Source: Bradyrhizobium erythrophlei (lineage in GTDB: Bacteria; Pseudomonadota; Alphaproteobacteria; Rhizobiales; Xanthobacteraceae). From it: DNA of 64,000 nucleotides. Both the position numbers and the translations under genes were made by a program. The stretch is taken from positions 4,063,001 through 4,127,000 of the forward strand of contig NZ_LT670818.1 of NCBI RefSeq assembly GCF_900129505.1, written 5' to 3'. Below, one piece after another: positions 42,013 to 51,200 of the stretch (the first letter of the stretch is position 1; each line of letters opens with the position of its first letter). The notes under the pieces are model-generated. The model saw nothing but the letters and a program-made list of their open reading frames with translations. It was not told the DNA's origin and ran no database searches.

Positions 42013-42059
42013 CACGCTCTTCCATTCACGAAAAAGCAGCAAGAAGGAAAAGGAAACTC

Positions 42060-42440
42060 ATGTTTACGGTTGTCGATACGGGACTCGCGCAGTCCAAGGC
42101 GCCGGTCAATGGAACGGTACGCGCAGGCAACATGATTTACACCGCACAGGTCCCGCGCGATCCGAAAACCGGCGAGATGACTGGCGGGGACATCAAGGTT
42201 CAGATGCGGCAGACCATGACCAATCTCAAGCAGGCCATCGAAGCCGGTGGCGGAAGGCTCACCGATGTCGTTCAGGTTCTCGTCTATCTCATTGATGGGG
42301 CAGATGGCGCCGGCATGAACGAGGTCTACAAGGAGTTTTTTCCGGCTCCCTATCCCAGCCGGGCGACTGTCGTCGTGAAAGAGCTCATGGGCCCCACGAT
42401 GCGGGTTGAACTCATCGCTCATGCCTATCTCGGTTCGTAG
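42060..42440 (+). CDS. RidA family (enamine/imine deaminase-like) protein
   Basis: A 126-residue YjgF/YER057c/UK114 protein. It has GNMIYTAQVPRDPKTGEMTG, QMRQTMTNLKQAIEAGGGRL and DVVQVLVYL, and the ending ATVVVKELMGPTMRVELIAH with the usual R (MRVELIA) that binds the substrate carboxylate. RidA hydrolyses reactive enamines/imines, which fits between two FAD oxidases that would make imines. AAGGAAAAGGA lies before ATG 42060. Same operon. Confidence 0.9.
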   Translation: MFTVVDTGLAQSKAPVNGTVRAGNMIYTAQVPRDPKTGEMTGGDIKVQMRQTMTNLKQAIEAGGGRLTDVVQVLVYLIDGADGAGMNEVYKEFFPAPYPSRATVVVKELMGPTMRVELIAHAYLGS

Positions 42441-42488
42441 CGACATGAGCGCTTTGCTCTCGATCATCATGCCGCGGGTCCGAAATTC

Positions 42489-43598
42489 ATGAGCGCGGTA
42501 CAGCCATTGACGATGGGGGAGGGGGCAATCTCGTTACGTGCGGTGACGAAGCGCTATGGCGAAGAGCGCGTTGTCGACAATGTGTCCCTCGACATCAAGC
42601 CGGGGGAATTCTTCTCGCTTCTGGGCCCGTCCGGCTCCGGCAAGACCACCACGTTGATGATTATTGCCGGCTTTGCAGACGTGGACGAAGGGCAAGTTCA
42701 GGTCGATGGCGTCGATATTGCCGGCGAGTTGCCGCAGAAGCGCGGCTTTGGAATGGTGTTCCAGAATTACGCGATCTTTCCTCACCTCAACGTCTTTGAA
42801 AATGTTGCCTTTCCTTTGCGGACCCGACGCGTGCCTGCCGAAGAAATCAAACGGCGTGTTGCGGAAGCTCTGGCGTTGGTGCGCCTTGAGCGGTTTGGCG
42901 AGCGTTTCGGCCCCCAATTGTCCGGCGGTCAGCAGCAACGTGTCGCCATCGCTCGCGCGATCGTATTCGATCCGAAGGTCGTTCTTATGGACGAGCCTCT
43001 CGGCGCGCTGGACAAGAACCTTCGCTACCAGATGCAAGTCGAGATCAAGGATATTCAGCGCCGCCTCGGAATGACGGTCGTGTACGTCACCCACGATCAG
43101 GAGGAGGCGATGAATATGTCGGATCGAATCGGGATCATGAACGGCGGGCGGGTCGAGCAGGTCGGTACGCCCCTGGCGATCTACGAGGAGCCGGCGAACA
43201 CGTTCATTGCGCGATTCTTGGGCCAGGCAAATCTCATCGCGGGTGAGCTCAAGGGGGTTTCCGACGGTGTCGGCACGTTTGCGATAGCCGACCGCTCGAT
43301 CGTTCGGGCGCGGGTGAACGTATCGCCGGCTGCCGCCCCGAACCTGTTTGTCCGACCCGAACGCATATCATTGCACGACAATGCGCGGGCTGGGCCCGAC
43401 ACCGGAATCAATCGGGTGGCCGGCCGCGTCCGGCGCATGTCCTTCCTCGGCAACATCGTGCGCTATACCGTTGATGTAAGCGGCGCCGAGTTCACGGTTG
43501 ACGTTCAGAATTCCGGGGCAAGGCGCTTCGCCGTTGATCAACCGGTTGCATTATCGTGGGCCGTCGACGACAGCCTGCTTCTTGAGGGACGATCATGA
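42489..43598 (+). CDS. ABC transporter ATP-binding protein (PotA-like)
   Basis: A 369-residue ATPase. Walker A is LGPSGSGKTTTL, Q-loop MVFQNYAIFPHL, signature LSGGQQQRVAIARAI, Walker B VVLMDEPLGALD, switch His in VTHDQEEAM. A C-terminal TOBE-type domain follows (NLFVRPERISLHD, VRRMSFLGNIVRYTVDV), as in spermidine/putrescine importers. Its stop overlaps the start of the first permease in an ATGA. Confidence 0.93.
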   Translation: MSAVQPLTMGEGAISLRAVTKRYGEERVVDNVSLDIKPGEFFSLLGPSGSGKTTTLMIIAGFADVDEGQVQVDGVDIAGELPQKRGFGMVFQNYAIFPHLNVFENVAFPLRTRRVPAEEIKRRVAEALALVRLERFGERFGPQLSGGQQQRVAIARAIVFDPKVVLMDEPLGALDKNLRYQMQVEIKDIQRRLGMTVVYVTHDQEEAMNMSDRIGIMNGGRVEQVGTPLAIYEEPANTFIARFLGQANLIAGELKGVSDGVGTFAIADRSIVRARVNVSPAAAPNLFVRPERISLHDNARAGPDTGINRVAGRVRRMSFLGNIVRYTVDVSGAEFTVDVQNSGARRFAVDQPVALSWAVDDSLLLEGRS

Positions 43599-44437
43599 CC
43601 GCGCGGCGGCTTTCCGGTCCGATCCTGCTGCTTGCGCCCGCTATCGTCATGCTCGGGCTGCTCTTCATAGCGCCGCTGCTCTGGTTCTTCATCAGCGTGT
43701 TCTCGCAGGAGAAGAGCCTTGCAGATCTCGCCGAACGCTTCGCTGATGTGCTGACGTCCCGACCCGTTATGCTGGCGCTGATCACGACGAACTGGATTTG
43801 CATGCTGGTGACGGCGACCGCTCTCGTGGTGGGCTATCCGATCGCCTACTATATGGCAAACCGTACTGGCTGGCGTTTCGCGCTTGTACTCTTTTGTATC
43901 ATCGTGCCCTATTTCACCAGCGTGATCGTGCGGACCTATTCCTGGATGGTTTTGCTCGGGCGCAACGGCATCATCAATCAGGCGCTGCAGTCGATGGGAT
44001 TGATCGACGTGCCGCTACAACTCCTGTACAACAAACTCGGCATCATGATCGGGATGACCTATGTCCTCCTGCCTTACATGATCCTCACGCTTTATGCCGC
44101 GATGCGCGGGATTGATCCCACGCTGACGCGCGCAGCTTTCGGGCTTGGCGCAAGTCGCCTCTACACATTCTGGCGGGTCTACTTCCCGCTCAGCTTGCAT
44201 GGCGTGATCTCCGGCTCGCTAATCGTCTTCATCCTTGCCATTGGATTCTTTCTGACGCCGGCCTTGATGGGGGGTCCGGCAGACGTAATGATTGCCATGC
44301 TGATCCAACGATCCGTCGAGATCACGCTGGATTGGACGACCGCTGCGGTCATGTCCCTGGTGCTCCTGGTCGTTACTCTCGTCCTCTACAGCGTCTATTA
44401 CCGATTGACGGACGTACGCCAGATGATGGGAGCTTGA
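43595..44437 (+). CDS. ABC transporter permease 1 (PotB-like)
   Basis: A 280-residue inner-membrane protein with about six segments; first near ILLLAPAIVMLGLLFIAPLL. The cytoplasmic EAA-like loop reads TRAAFGLGASRLYTFWRVYF, followed by PLSLHGVISGSLIVFILAIG. Overlaps the ATPase gene by 4 bases and is one base before the second permease. Confidence 0.92.
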   Translation: MTARRLSGPILLLAPAIVMLGLLFIAPLLWFFISVFSQEKSLADLAERFADVLTSRPVMLALITTNWICMLVTATALVVGYPIAYYMANRTGWRFALVLFCIIVPYFTSVIVRTYSWMVLLGRNGIINQALQSMGLIDVPLQLLYNKLGIMIGMTYVLLPYMILTLYAAMRGIDPTLTRAAFGLGASRLYTFWRVYFPLSLHGVISGSLIVFILAIGFFLTPALMGGPADVMIAMLIQRSVEITLDWTTAAVMSLVLLVVTLVLYSVYYRLTDVRQMMGA

Positions 44438-44438
44438 G

Positions 44439-45242
44439 ATGGCGACCCGGCCAAGCTTCGCACTCCCATTCTACATCGGTATCGCCTGTCTCGTCATGAT
44501 TATCCCGATCGTGATCGTATGTGTTCTCGCATTCAGCGGCGACGGGTATCTGCGGTTTCCGCCGCAATCGTTTTCGCTTCGATGGTTCGCTACGTTTTTT
44601 GGCGACGGTCGCTGGCGTCAGTCCCTCTGGTCGAGCGTCTTCATCGCCCTCATTGCCTGCACGAGCTCGACCATACTCGGCTTCCTCGCGGCCTATGCGC
44701 TGGTGCGGGGTGAGTTTAAGGCGAAGAAGTTTCTACTGTCGTTCATGTTGTTGCCGGTGATCGTTCCGCACGTCATCACGGCAATCGCGATGTATTTCCT
44801 TACCGCCCGGTTCGGTCTCGTCGGCAATCTCGTATGGATTGGGCTCTGCCATGCTGTCGTGACGCTGCCGGTCGTTCTGTTGATTCTTCTCGCGTCGCTG
44901 CAGTCGGTGAACATCAATCTGGAGCGAGCCGCACTCGGGCTGGGCGGCAACCGCCTTTATGTTTTCAGGAGGATTGTGATTCCCCTGGCTTTCCCGGGCA
45001 TTCTCTCCGCGGCGCTCTTTGCCTTTCTCGCGTCGTTCGACGAACTCGTCATCTCGCTCTTCCTCGCCGGTGTCCGTGCTCAGACGCTGCCGGTGCGAAT
45101 CTGGAACAGCCTTCATCTGGATATCGAGCCGGTGGTCGCCGCCGTCAGCGCATTTCTTATCGCCGTCACGGGGGCCGTTCTCCTGCTTGATGGCGTCATT
45201 CGCGGCATACGCGTTCGCAGGTCCGAAGGATCGGACCGATGA
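44439..45242 (+). CDS. ABC transporter permease 2 (PotC-like)
   Basis: A 267-residue inner-membrane protein. Typical PotC-type start YIGIACLVMIIPIVIVCVLA then YLRFPPQSFSLRWFATFFGD; EAA-like loop LERAALGLGGNRLYVFRRIV; ending SFDELVISLFLAGVRAQTLP. One base after the first permease. Together with 40939-44437 it forms a complete importer. Confidence 0.92.
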   Translation: MATRPSFALPFYIGIACLVMIIPIVIVCVLAFSGDGYLRFPPQSFSLRWFATFFGDGRWRQSLWSSVFIALIACTSSTILGFLAAYALVRGEFKAKKFLLSFMLLPVIVPHVITAIAMYFLTARFGLVGNLVWIGLCHAVVTLPVVLLILLASLQSVNINLERAALGLGGNRLYVFRRIVIPLAFPGILSAALFAFLASFDELVISLFLAGVRAQTLPVRIWNSLHLDIEPVVAAVSAFLIAVTGAVLLLDGVIRGIRVRRSEGSDR

Positions 45243-45338
45243 GTTACCCCCACATCGGCGCGAGGCTCTTCCACGCTCGCGCGATCGCTTCCGCGCGATA
45301 TGCAGACCTCCCAGATCTTCCAGCAGGAACATGACCTG

Positions 45339-46628
45339 ATGACCGTCACCCCTTCGGACCAATCCATCTCTATTATCGGCGCCGGCGTCGTCGGCCTCTC
45401 GACTGCCCTTTATCTGCAGCGCGCAGGTCGTTCGGTGACGGTGATCGATTCGGCTCAGCCGGCCAGCGGCGCTTCCTTTGGCAATGCCGGCCTGATCAGT
45501 GCCGATACTTCGGTGCCGATTGCGCTGCCGGGCATGCTCCGCAAGGTGCCGAGTTGGCTGATGGACCGCCTGGGTCCGTTGTCGGTCGATCCACGCTACT
45601 TTCCGACGGCATTGCCTTGGCTCTTGCGCTGGATCGAGGCCGGTCGGATGCCGCGGATTCTTCAGATCTCGGATGCCATGCGCTCGCTGCACAGCCAAAC
45701 CTTCGAGTGTTGGAAGGAATTGCTGGGGCAAAGCCGCTATCACGACCTCGTTCGGCCACTGGGTCAGGTGCACGTCTGGGAAACCGAACAGGAAATGCCC
45801 GGTGCGGCGCTTGAACGCAGCCTGCGCGAACGCCAGGGAATTCGTTCCGAGCGTCTGACCGCGGACGATCTGCGTCAGATCTTCCCCGGCCTTAGCCGGG
45901 CGGTCACGCGTGGGCTTCTCCTTCCGGGTAATGGCTATACTGTCAATCCGCAGCGGCTCGTCCAGACTCTCGCGGCGCTGCTCACGGAGGCGGGTGGCAC
46001 GATCGTCTCCGAACGAGTGATGAAAATTATCCCGCGCGAACGTGGCGGCTACACGCTGATGACTAACACGGGTTGGCACCTCTCGAAGGAACTGGTGGTC
46101 GCCGCCGGTGCATGGTCAAGTCAGCTTCTCGATCCCCTCGGAACGCATCTGCCACTTGAGACCGAGCGCGGCTACCACGCCATGCTGACGTCTCCGGGTA
46201 TCACGCTGAAAATGCCGATCTCCAACAAGACCAGGGCTTTCGGCGTAACCCCGATGGAGCATGGCTTGCGGGTCGCGGGAACGGTGGAGATAGCAGGACT
46301 CAACGCTCCTCCGAACGAAGAACGTGCGAAAATTCTCCTCGAGCACATCAAGGGGATGTTCCCGGACGTGGATACAAGGGAGCACCGAATGTGGATGGGA
46401 TTTCGTCCCTCGACGCCGGACAGTCTCCCGATTCTCGGCGAAATGCCGGGACGACCCGGACTCTACCTTGCACTCGGCCACGGGCATTTCGGCATGACCG
46501 GCGGGCCTCCGAGCGGCAGGATCGTCTCGCAGTTGATCACAGGCACGCCTCTTGCCATCGACATCTCGCCGTATGCTCCAACGCGTTTCCAGCGCGCGAG
46601 TGCAGGCGTCGACCGGAGGATGAGTTGA
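45339..46628 (+). CDS. D-amino acid dehydrogenase-like FAD oxidoreductase (DadA type)
   Basis: A 429-residue flavoprotein. The FAD fold is SISIIGAGVVGLSTALYLQR, followed by ASGASFGNAGLISADTSVPI, the DadA-like stretch. Also GYTVNPQRLVQTLAALLTEA, VVAAGAWSSQLL and the ending GLYLALGHGHFGMTGGPPSG. DadA-type enzymes oxidise D-amino acids to 2-oxo acids via imines, passing electrons to the chain. Last gene of the IclR-flanked operon, 96 bases after the permease. A start at 45300 would add 13 residues. Confidence 0.9.
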   Translation: MTVTPSDQSISIIGAGVVGLSTALYLQRAGRSVTVIDSAQPASGASFGNAGLISADTSVPIALPGMLRKVPSWLMDRLGPLSVDPRYFPTALPWLLRWIEAGRMPRILQISDAMRSLHSQTFECWKELLGQSRYHDLVRPLGQVHVWETEQEMPGAALERSLRERQGIRSERLTADDLRQIFPGLSRAVTRGLLLPGNGYTVNPQRLVQTLAALLTEAGGTIVSERVMKIIPRERGGYTLMTNTGWHLSKELVVAAGAWSSQLLDPLGTHLPLETERGYHAMLTSPGITLKMPISNKTRAFGVTPMEHGLRVAGTVEIAGLNAPPNEERAKILLEHIKGMFPDVDTREHRMWMGFRPSTPDSLPILGEMPGRPGLYLALGHGHFGMTGGPPSGRIVSQLITGTPLAIDISPYAPTRFQRASAGVDRRMS

Positions 46629-46892
46629 AGGCTCGCCAAAGCATGTCTACGTAGTGGTGATGCCTTTTTGCCCTTCGTCCGAATTCGCCGCGCGCACGAA
46701 CCCGACGGCGCCAGGCCGTCGCCATTCGCGCAGGTTTTCTGCTGGTCGGCCACACCCGTCCAGCTTCGCTCTTCGCATTCATCCGTGCCTTTTGGGAGGC
46801 TGTAGGAGATAGTTTGCTGACATTGGTCGAAGTTTATGCTGGGGGGTCCAAAGCCAATGAATAGATATTGCTCAACCGTCCGCAGGTAAAAT
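46629..46892. other. Intergenic, part of a 1-kb gap
   Basis: No supported gene between the DadA-type gene and the deacetylase remnant. The stretch 46880-46970 is A/T-rich compared with its neighbours. Confidence 0.35.
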
Positions 46893-47288
46893 TTATAAAG
46901 TAATTTTAAATACATAAGAGTTCGTAATTTTTATCCGGAATGGCGCGCCATTTGCGTACAAAACCATGAACATTCCCGTTCTCGACCTTTTTGCCTGCGA
47001 GTGTACCGAAAAGCTTATAAGTTCATCAAATAGTTCGAGGCAGCGACCAAACGCCGACCCTGTTACCGTAGTCTCGCCAGGCAAACGTCCGAGCGTCCGG
47101 AGCAACTCCCGGTATGGTCAGCAGGTGACCTTTGCCTGCGCCGAACGCGAAGTGTTCGATGTTGAGGCCGAGATAGACCGCCAGCCGCTTGCCGTCCGGC
47201 CAAGAGTAGTCCGGGCGGTCAACGATCGGCGAGTAAGCATAACGATCGTGATAGGGAAGCTGCGTATGGGTATTCCTGCGAAACGAGG
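46893..47288 (-). pseudogene. Polysaccharide-deacetylase/allantoinase-type N-terminal remnant
   Basis: On the minus strand a piece near 47230-47065 reads PYHDRYAYSPIVDRPDYSWP, DGKRLAVYLGLNIEHFAFGA and FAWRDYGNRVGVW, the conserved N-terminal part of NodB-type (PuuE/allantoinase-like) deacetylases. After NRVGVW the frame breaks; the neighbouring frame supplies RCLELFDELI, the expected continuation, and then becomes random to a stop at 46893. There is no start codon and the catalytic NodB core is missing. It is a clear fragment. Confidence 0.72.
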
Positions 47289-47643
47289 TTTGTGACTGGG
47301 CAGTGGCTCATGTTAGCAGGAAACCGGTCCCGAGGCCTTCCGCTGCCAGGCGCCGACCAAGCGTTGGCGCCGGCCGGTCACAGGTTACGCAGCGGCACTC
47401 AAGAGCATTTCAGTCGGCGCCTGCTCGATTGAGCGAATGGGGATTTGGCAGGAAGCGTGAGCTCGGGTTGTGAGGAATCCAAGCCGACCTGATGCGATTG
47501 GGCCGGACCATCGCCACCACAGACTCCGACCGGAGTGCCGTTTGCCTGCCTCAAGGACTGCAATGCATAGGCGGTCGGCACAGTATTTGCTTTGCCAATT
47601 CATTCAGTCGATCCCGCAACTTGATCGCGGTCATGGAGCCGAG

Positions 47644-48960
47644 ATGCCCACCAAACCATTTCACTTGGCCTGGTTCCTTCAGGGATCGAGCGTGCAGGCC
47701 TGGGGCGAGACCTGGACCGGACACATCGGCCAGACCTGGATGAAGCCCGAGCTGTTCCTGAACGTGGCGCGCGCGCTTGAGCGCGCCTGCTTTGACTACA
47801 TTCTGCTCGAAGACTCATCCTATGTCGGCGAGAGCTTCGCTGGCTCGACCGAGATCTATCTCAGGAACGGCATCGCCGTGCCGCGTCAGGATCCGTCGGT
47901 GGTGGCCGCGCTGATGACGCAGGTGACATCGCGCATCGGCATCGTGCCTACTTTTGGAACATACGCCTATCACCCCTATTTGCTCTCCCGTCTGGTGGCG
48001 ACGCTCGACCAGGTGTCGGGTGGGCGCATCGGCTGGAATGCCGTCACCGGCAGTTCGGACTTCGCGGCCATGAACTTCGGCATGCCGGGCATGCCGGAGC
48101 ACGATCTGCGCTACGACATGGCTGACGAATACATGGAGGTCTGTAATGGCCTGTGGGACTCTTGGGAGCCGGGCGCTGTTATCGCCGATCGCAAGAGCGG
48201 CGTGCTGATCGACCCCACCAAGGTCCACGCCGTCAACTACAACGGCAAGCATTACAAGACGCGCGGGCCGCTCAATTCCGGGCCGGCGCCGCAGGGCCGG
48301 CCCGTGATCGCCCAGGCCGGCGGCTCGCCGCGCGGACGCAAGTTCGCGGCCGCCCATGCCGACACGATCGTGGTCCATGTCAAGGGCATCGAGGCGATGC
48401 GCGCCTACCGCGACGACGTCCACGAGCATATGATCGCATGTGGCCGCAAACCTTCCGATTGCAAGGTGCTCTACCTCATCAACCCGATCCTCGGCGACAC
48501 CATGCAGGACGCCCAGGAGCGCAAGAAGAGGCGGGCCGCGATCGCGATGGAACGCATCGAGGAGCGGCTCGCGCATTTTGGCAAGGTGACCAATATCGAT
48601 TTCGGCAAGTTCGACCTCGACAAGCCGCTGCCGGACGATGTGACCACCAACGGCCACCAGCAGAATCTCGAGCAGTACCGCCTCATGGCGAAAGGGCGCT
48701 CGATCCGGGAGACGATGGCGAGCTTCAATGCGGTCGACCTGTCGGTCGAGCTCTGCGGCACGCCCGACGCCGTCGCCGCGCGCATGGGCGAAGTGATGCA
48801 GGAGGTGGGCGGCGACGGATTCCTGTTCTCGATGCCCAATGTCAACAGGCGCACGCTCGCCGAGATCGAAGACGGGCTGGTGCCGGCGCTGCAGGATCGC
48901 GGCCTGATGCGCACCGCCTACGAGCACAAGCATTTCCGCGACAATCTTCTGGCGTACTGA
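47644..48960 (+). CDS. LLM class flavin-dependent monooxygenase (NtaA/SnaA/DszA type)
   Basis: A 438-residue bacterial-luciferase-like oxygenase using reduced FMN. Typical parts: FHLAWFLQGSSVQAWGETWT, ERACFDYILLEDSSYVGESF, GIVPTFGTYAYHPYLLSRLV, ATLDQVSGGRIGWNAVTGSS and PVIAQAGGSPRGRKFAAAHA. The group cleaves C-N or C-S bonds of chelators, sulfones or similar. A flavin reductase partner is not in the window. GGAG lies 5 bases before ATG 47644. The importer behind it (48991-52877) probably brings the substrate. Confidence 0.9.
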   Translation: MPTKPFHLAWFLQGSSVQAWGETWTGHIGQTWMKPELFLNVARALERACFDYILLEDSSYVGESFAGSTEIYLRNGIAVPRQDPSVVAALMTQVTSRIGIVPTFGTYAYHPYLLSRLVATLDQVSGGRIGWNAVTGSSDFAAMNFGMPGMPEHDLRYDMADEYMEVCNGLWDSWEPGAVIADRKSGVLIDPTKVHAVNYNGKHYKTRGPLNSGPAPQGRPVIAQAGGSPRGRKFAAAHADTIVVHVKGIEAMRAYRDDVHEHMIACGRKPSDCKVLYLINPILGDTMQDAQERKKRRAAIAMERIEERLAHFGKVTNIDFGKFDLDKPLPDDVTTNGHQQNLEQYRLMAKGRSIRETMASFNAVDLSVELCGTPDAVAARMGEVMQEVGGDGFLFSMPNVNRRTLAEIEDGLVPALQDRGLMRTAYEHKHFRDNLLAY

Positions 48961-48990
48961 TCACCCTAAGCAGGAAGGCAGAAAGCCGTC

Positions 48991-50103
48991 ATGCGCAATC
49001 ATCGTTCTCCAACCAAATTCAGCCGCCGCGCGGCAATCGGCCTGCTGGGCACAGGCCTTGCGGCGCCGTTCATCCGCCCTGGTCATGCCGAGGCGGCATG
49101 GCCGGAGCAGACCACGATTCCCGACATCCTGAAGGGCAGCGGCGAGGTCCGCGTCGCTACCTTCGGCGGCACGATGCATGAGACCCAGCAAAAGGCTTAT
49201 TTCGAGCCGTTCGAAAAGCTTTCCGGCATCAAGGTGCGTGCGTTTCCCGGCACGAACCCGACCAAGATCAAGGCCATGGTCGAGACCGGCAACGTCGAAT
49301 GGGACATCGCCCAGCTCAGCCGCGGCTCGATCATGAATCTGCAGAAGCAAGGCGACTACTTCGAGAAGATCGACTACTCCCTGATCGACGACGGTGTCGA
49401 CGCCGCGTACCGCTTCGAATACGGCCTCGAGATGCTGGTGTGGGCGCAGGTGATGGCCTATCGGACCGACGTCTTCAAGGGCGACGCGCCCAACGGCTGG
49501 GCGGACTTCTGGAACACCAGGAAGTTTCCCGGCGACAGGGCCATGGGCGGCACCGGCGCCGGCGGCTGGCCGGAGATGGAATTCGCCCTGATGGCGGCCG
49601 GCGTGCCGGCCGACAAGCTCTATCCTCTCGATATCGACAAGGCTTTCGCAAGCTATGACGAGATCAAGAAGGCGGTCGTCAAATGGTGGGACACCGGCGC
49701 CGTGCCGATCCAGCTTCTGACCGACCGCGAGGTCGCCATGACAACCGTCTGGAACGGCCGCGTCGCGGCCCTGCAGGCGGCCAACGTTCCGGCGGCCATA
49801 TGCTGGAATCAGGGCCTAATGAAGCGCGACGCCTGGGGCATCCCCAGGGGTGCCAAGAACGCCGCGAATGCCATGAAGTTCGCAGCCTACTCCACCATGG
49901 CGATTCCGCAGGCACGCATCGCTTTCGGAATCCCCTACGGTCAGGTCAACGCCAAGTCGAACGACTACATCCCGCCCGAACGGCTGGCCGTGCTGCCCAG
50001 CGCCCCCGCCATCAAATCGCAGCTCGTGAACTACGATTTCGATTGGTGGATCGACAATCGCGACACCGTCGTCAACCGCTTCAACAAATGGCTTTTGAGC
50101 TGA
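48991..50103 (+). CDS. ABC transporter substrate-binding protein (Tat signal)
   Basis: A 370-residue binding protein. Leader KFSRRAAIGLLGTGLAAPFI has an SRRxxI-type twin-arginine motif. Body: VRVATFGGTMHETQQKAYFE, PFEKLSGIKVRAFPGTNPTK, WADFWNTRKFPGDRAMGG, YPLDIDKAFASYDEIKKAVV, KWWDTGAVPIQLLTDREVAM and the DWWIDNRDTVVNRFNKWLL end. It is clearly paralogous to the 40939 protein in order and motifs. Ligand unknown. Confidence 0.9.
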   Translation: MRNHRSPTKFSRRAAIGLLGTGLAAPFIRPGHAEAAWPEQTTIPDILKGSGEVRVATFGGTMHETQQKAYFEPFEKLSGIKVRAFPGTNPTKIKAMVETGNVEWDIAQLSRGSIMNLQKQGDYFEKIDYSLIDDGVDAAYRFEYGLEMLVWAQVMAYRTDVFKGDAPNGWADFWNTRKFPGDRAMGGTGAGGWPEMEFALMAAGVPADKLYPLDIDKAFASYDEIKKAVVKWWDTGAVPIQLLTDREVAMTTVWNGRVAALQAANVPAAICWNQGLMKRDAWGIPRGAKNAANAMKFAAYSTMAIPQARIAFGIPYGQVNAKSNDYIPPERLAVLPSAPAIKSQLVNYDFDWWIDNRDTVVNRFNKWLLS

Positions 50104-50108
50104 CAGCG

Positions 50109-51200
50109 ATGACCGGGGCTGGCCGCGGCGCGTCGGTATCGCTCAGCAACCTGGAAAGGAGCTATGATCGCGTGGCCGCGGTGGCCGGCGTTTCGCTCGA
50201 CATCCTCTCGGGCGAATTTCTGACGCTGCTGGGACCGAGCGGATCCGGCAAATCGACGACCTTGATGATGATCGCCGGCTTCGAGACGCCGACCGGCGGC
50301 GACATCGCTATCGACGGGAAGTCGGTCGTCGCCGTGCCGCCCTATCGCCGCAACATCGGCATGGTGTTCCAGAACTACGCTCTGTTTCCTCATCTCACCG
50401 CGGCCGACAATATCGGATTTCCGCTAAAGCAACGTGGCGTCGGCAAGGCTGAGCGGGAAAAGCTGGTCCGCGAGGCGCTGGCGCTGATGCAATTGCCTGA
50501 CCATGGTGAGCGCTACCCGCGCCAATTGTCCGGTGGCCAGCAACAGCGGGTCGCTCTCGCGCGCGCCATTGTGTTCAAGCCGCGCCTTCTTCTGATGGAC
50601 GAACCCCTGGGCGCGCTCGACAAACAGCTCCGCGAGAACCTGCAACTGGAGATGCGCCGCCTTCATGCCGATCTGGGCATCACCTTCATCTATGTCACGC
50701 ACGACCAGGAGGAAGCTCTCACCATGTCGGACCGTATCGCCGTCATGAATGCGGGGCTGGTGGCGCAGGTCGGACGACCTGAGGATCTGTATGACCGGCC
50801 GGGCAGCCGCTTCGTCGCCTCCTTCCTCGGCGAGTCGAATTTCCTGCCGGCCATCGTGCGCGGCATCGAGGACGATGTCGTGGTGGCCGAGTGCGAAGGG
50901 GCGATCATCCGCGCTTTGTGTCCTGGCCGGCCCGCCACGGGCGAGAAGGTCATGCTCACGACGCGTCCTGAGCGTATCCGCTTCGCCGACGGCGCCTTTG
51001 CTTCGACCGCTTCGCAGAACCGTCTCAGCGTCACCGTGACCGAGGCGGTGTTTGCCGGCGAACGCTGCCGCTACATGTTGCAGGCACGCGACGGCACCAC
51101 GATGGTGCTGAAAGAGCCGTCGAGTGCGGCGATCCGGCGCCGCGCGGTCGGCGAGCGGACGGAGATCGCCTGGTCGGTCGCGGATACGATCCTTGTCTGA
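50109..51200 (+). CDS. ABC transporter ATP-binding protein (PotA-like)
   Basis: A 363-residue ATPase: Walker A LGPSGSGKSTTL, Q-loop MVFQNYALFPHL, signature LSGGQQQRVALARAI, Walker B LLLMDEPLGALD, switch VTHDQEEAL. The TOBE-type C-terminus is present (LTTRPERIRFADG). Begins 5 bases after the binding-protein gene and its stop overlaps the permease start candidate. Confidence 0.93.
   Translation: MTGAGRGASVSLSNLERSYDRVAAVAGVSLDILSGEFLTLLGPSGSGKSTTLMMIAGFETPTGGDIAIDGKSVVAVPPYRRNIGMVFQNYALFPHLTAADNIGFPLKQRGVGKAEREKLVREALALMQLPDHGERYPRQLSGGQQQRVALARAIVFKPRLLLMDEPLGALDKQLRENLQLEMRRLHADLGITFIYVTHDQEEALTMSDRIAVMNAGLVAQVGRPEDLYDRPGSRFVASFLGESNFLPAIVRGIEDDVVVAECEGAIIRALCPGRPATGEKVMLTTRPERIRFADGAFASTASQNRLSVTVTEAVFAGERCRYMLQARDGTTMVLKEPSSAAIRRRAVGERTEIAWSVADTILV

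Noticed and set aside
44733..46079. 448-codon minus-strand frame across permease 2 and the DadA-type gene
   Set aside because: Shadow of two well-supported genes; composition is Arg/His/Gln rich without structure.
48153..49181. 342-codon plus-strand frame inside the LLM oxygenase
   Set aside because: Alternative frame of a recognised enzyme, extremely Arg-rich, no family signal.
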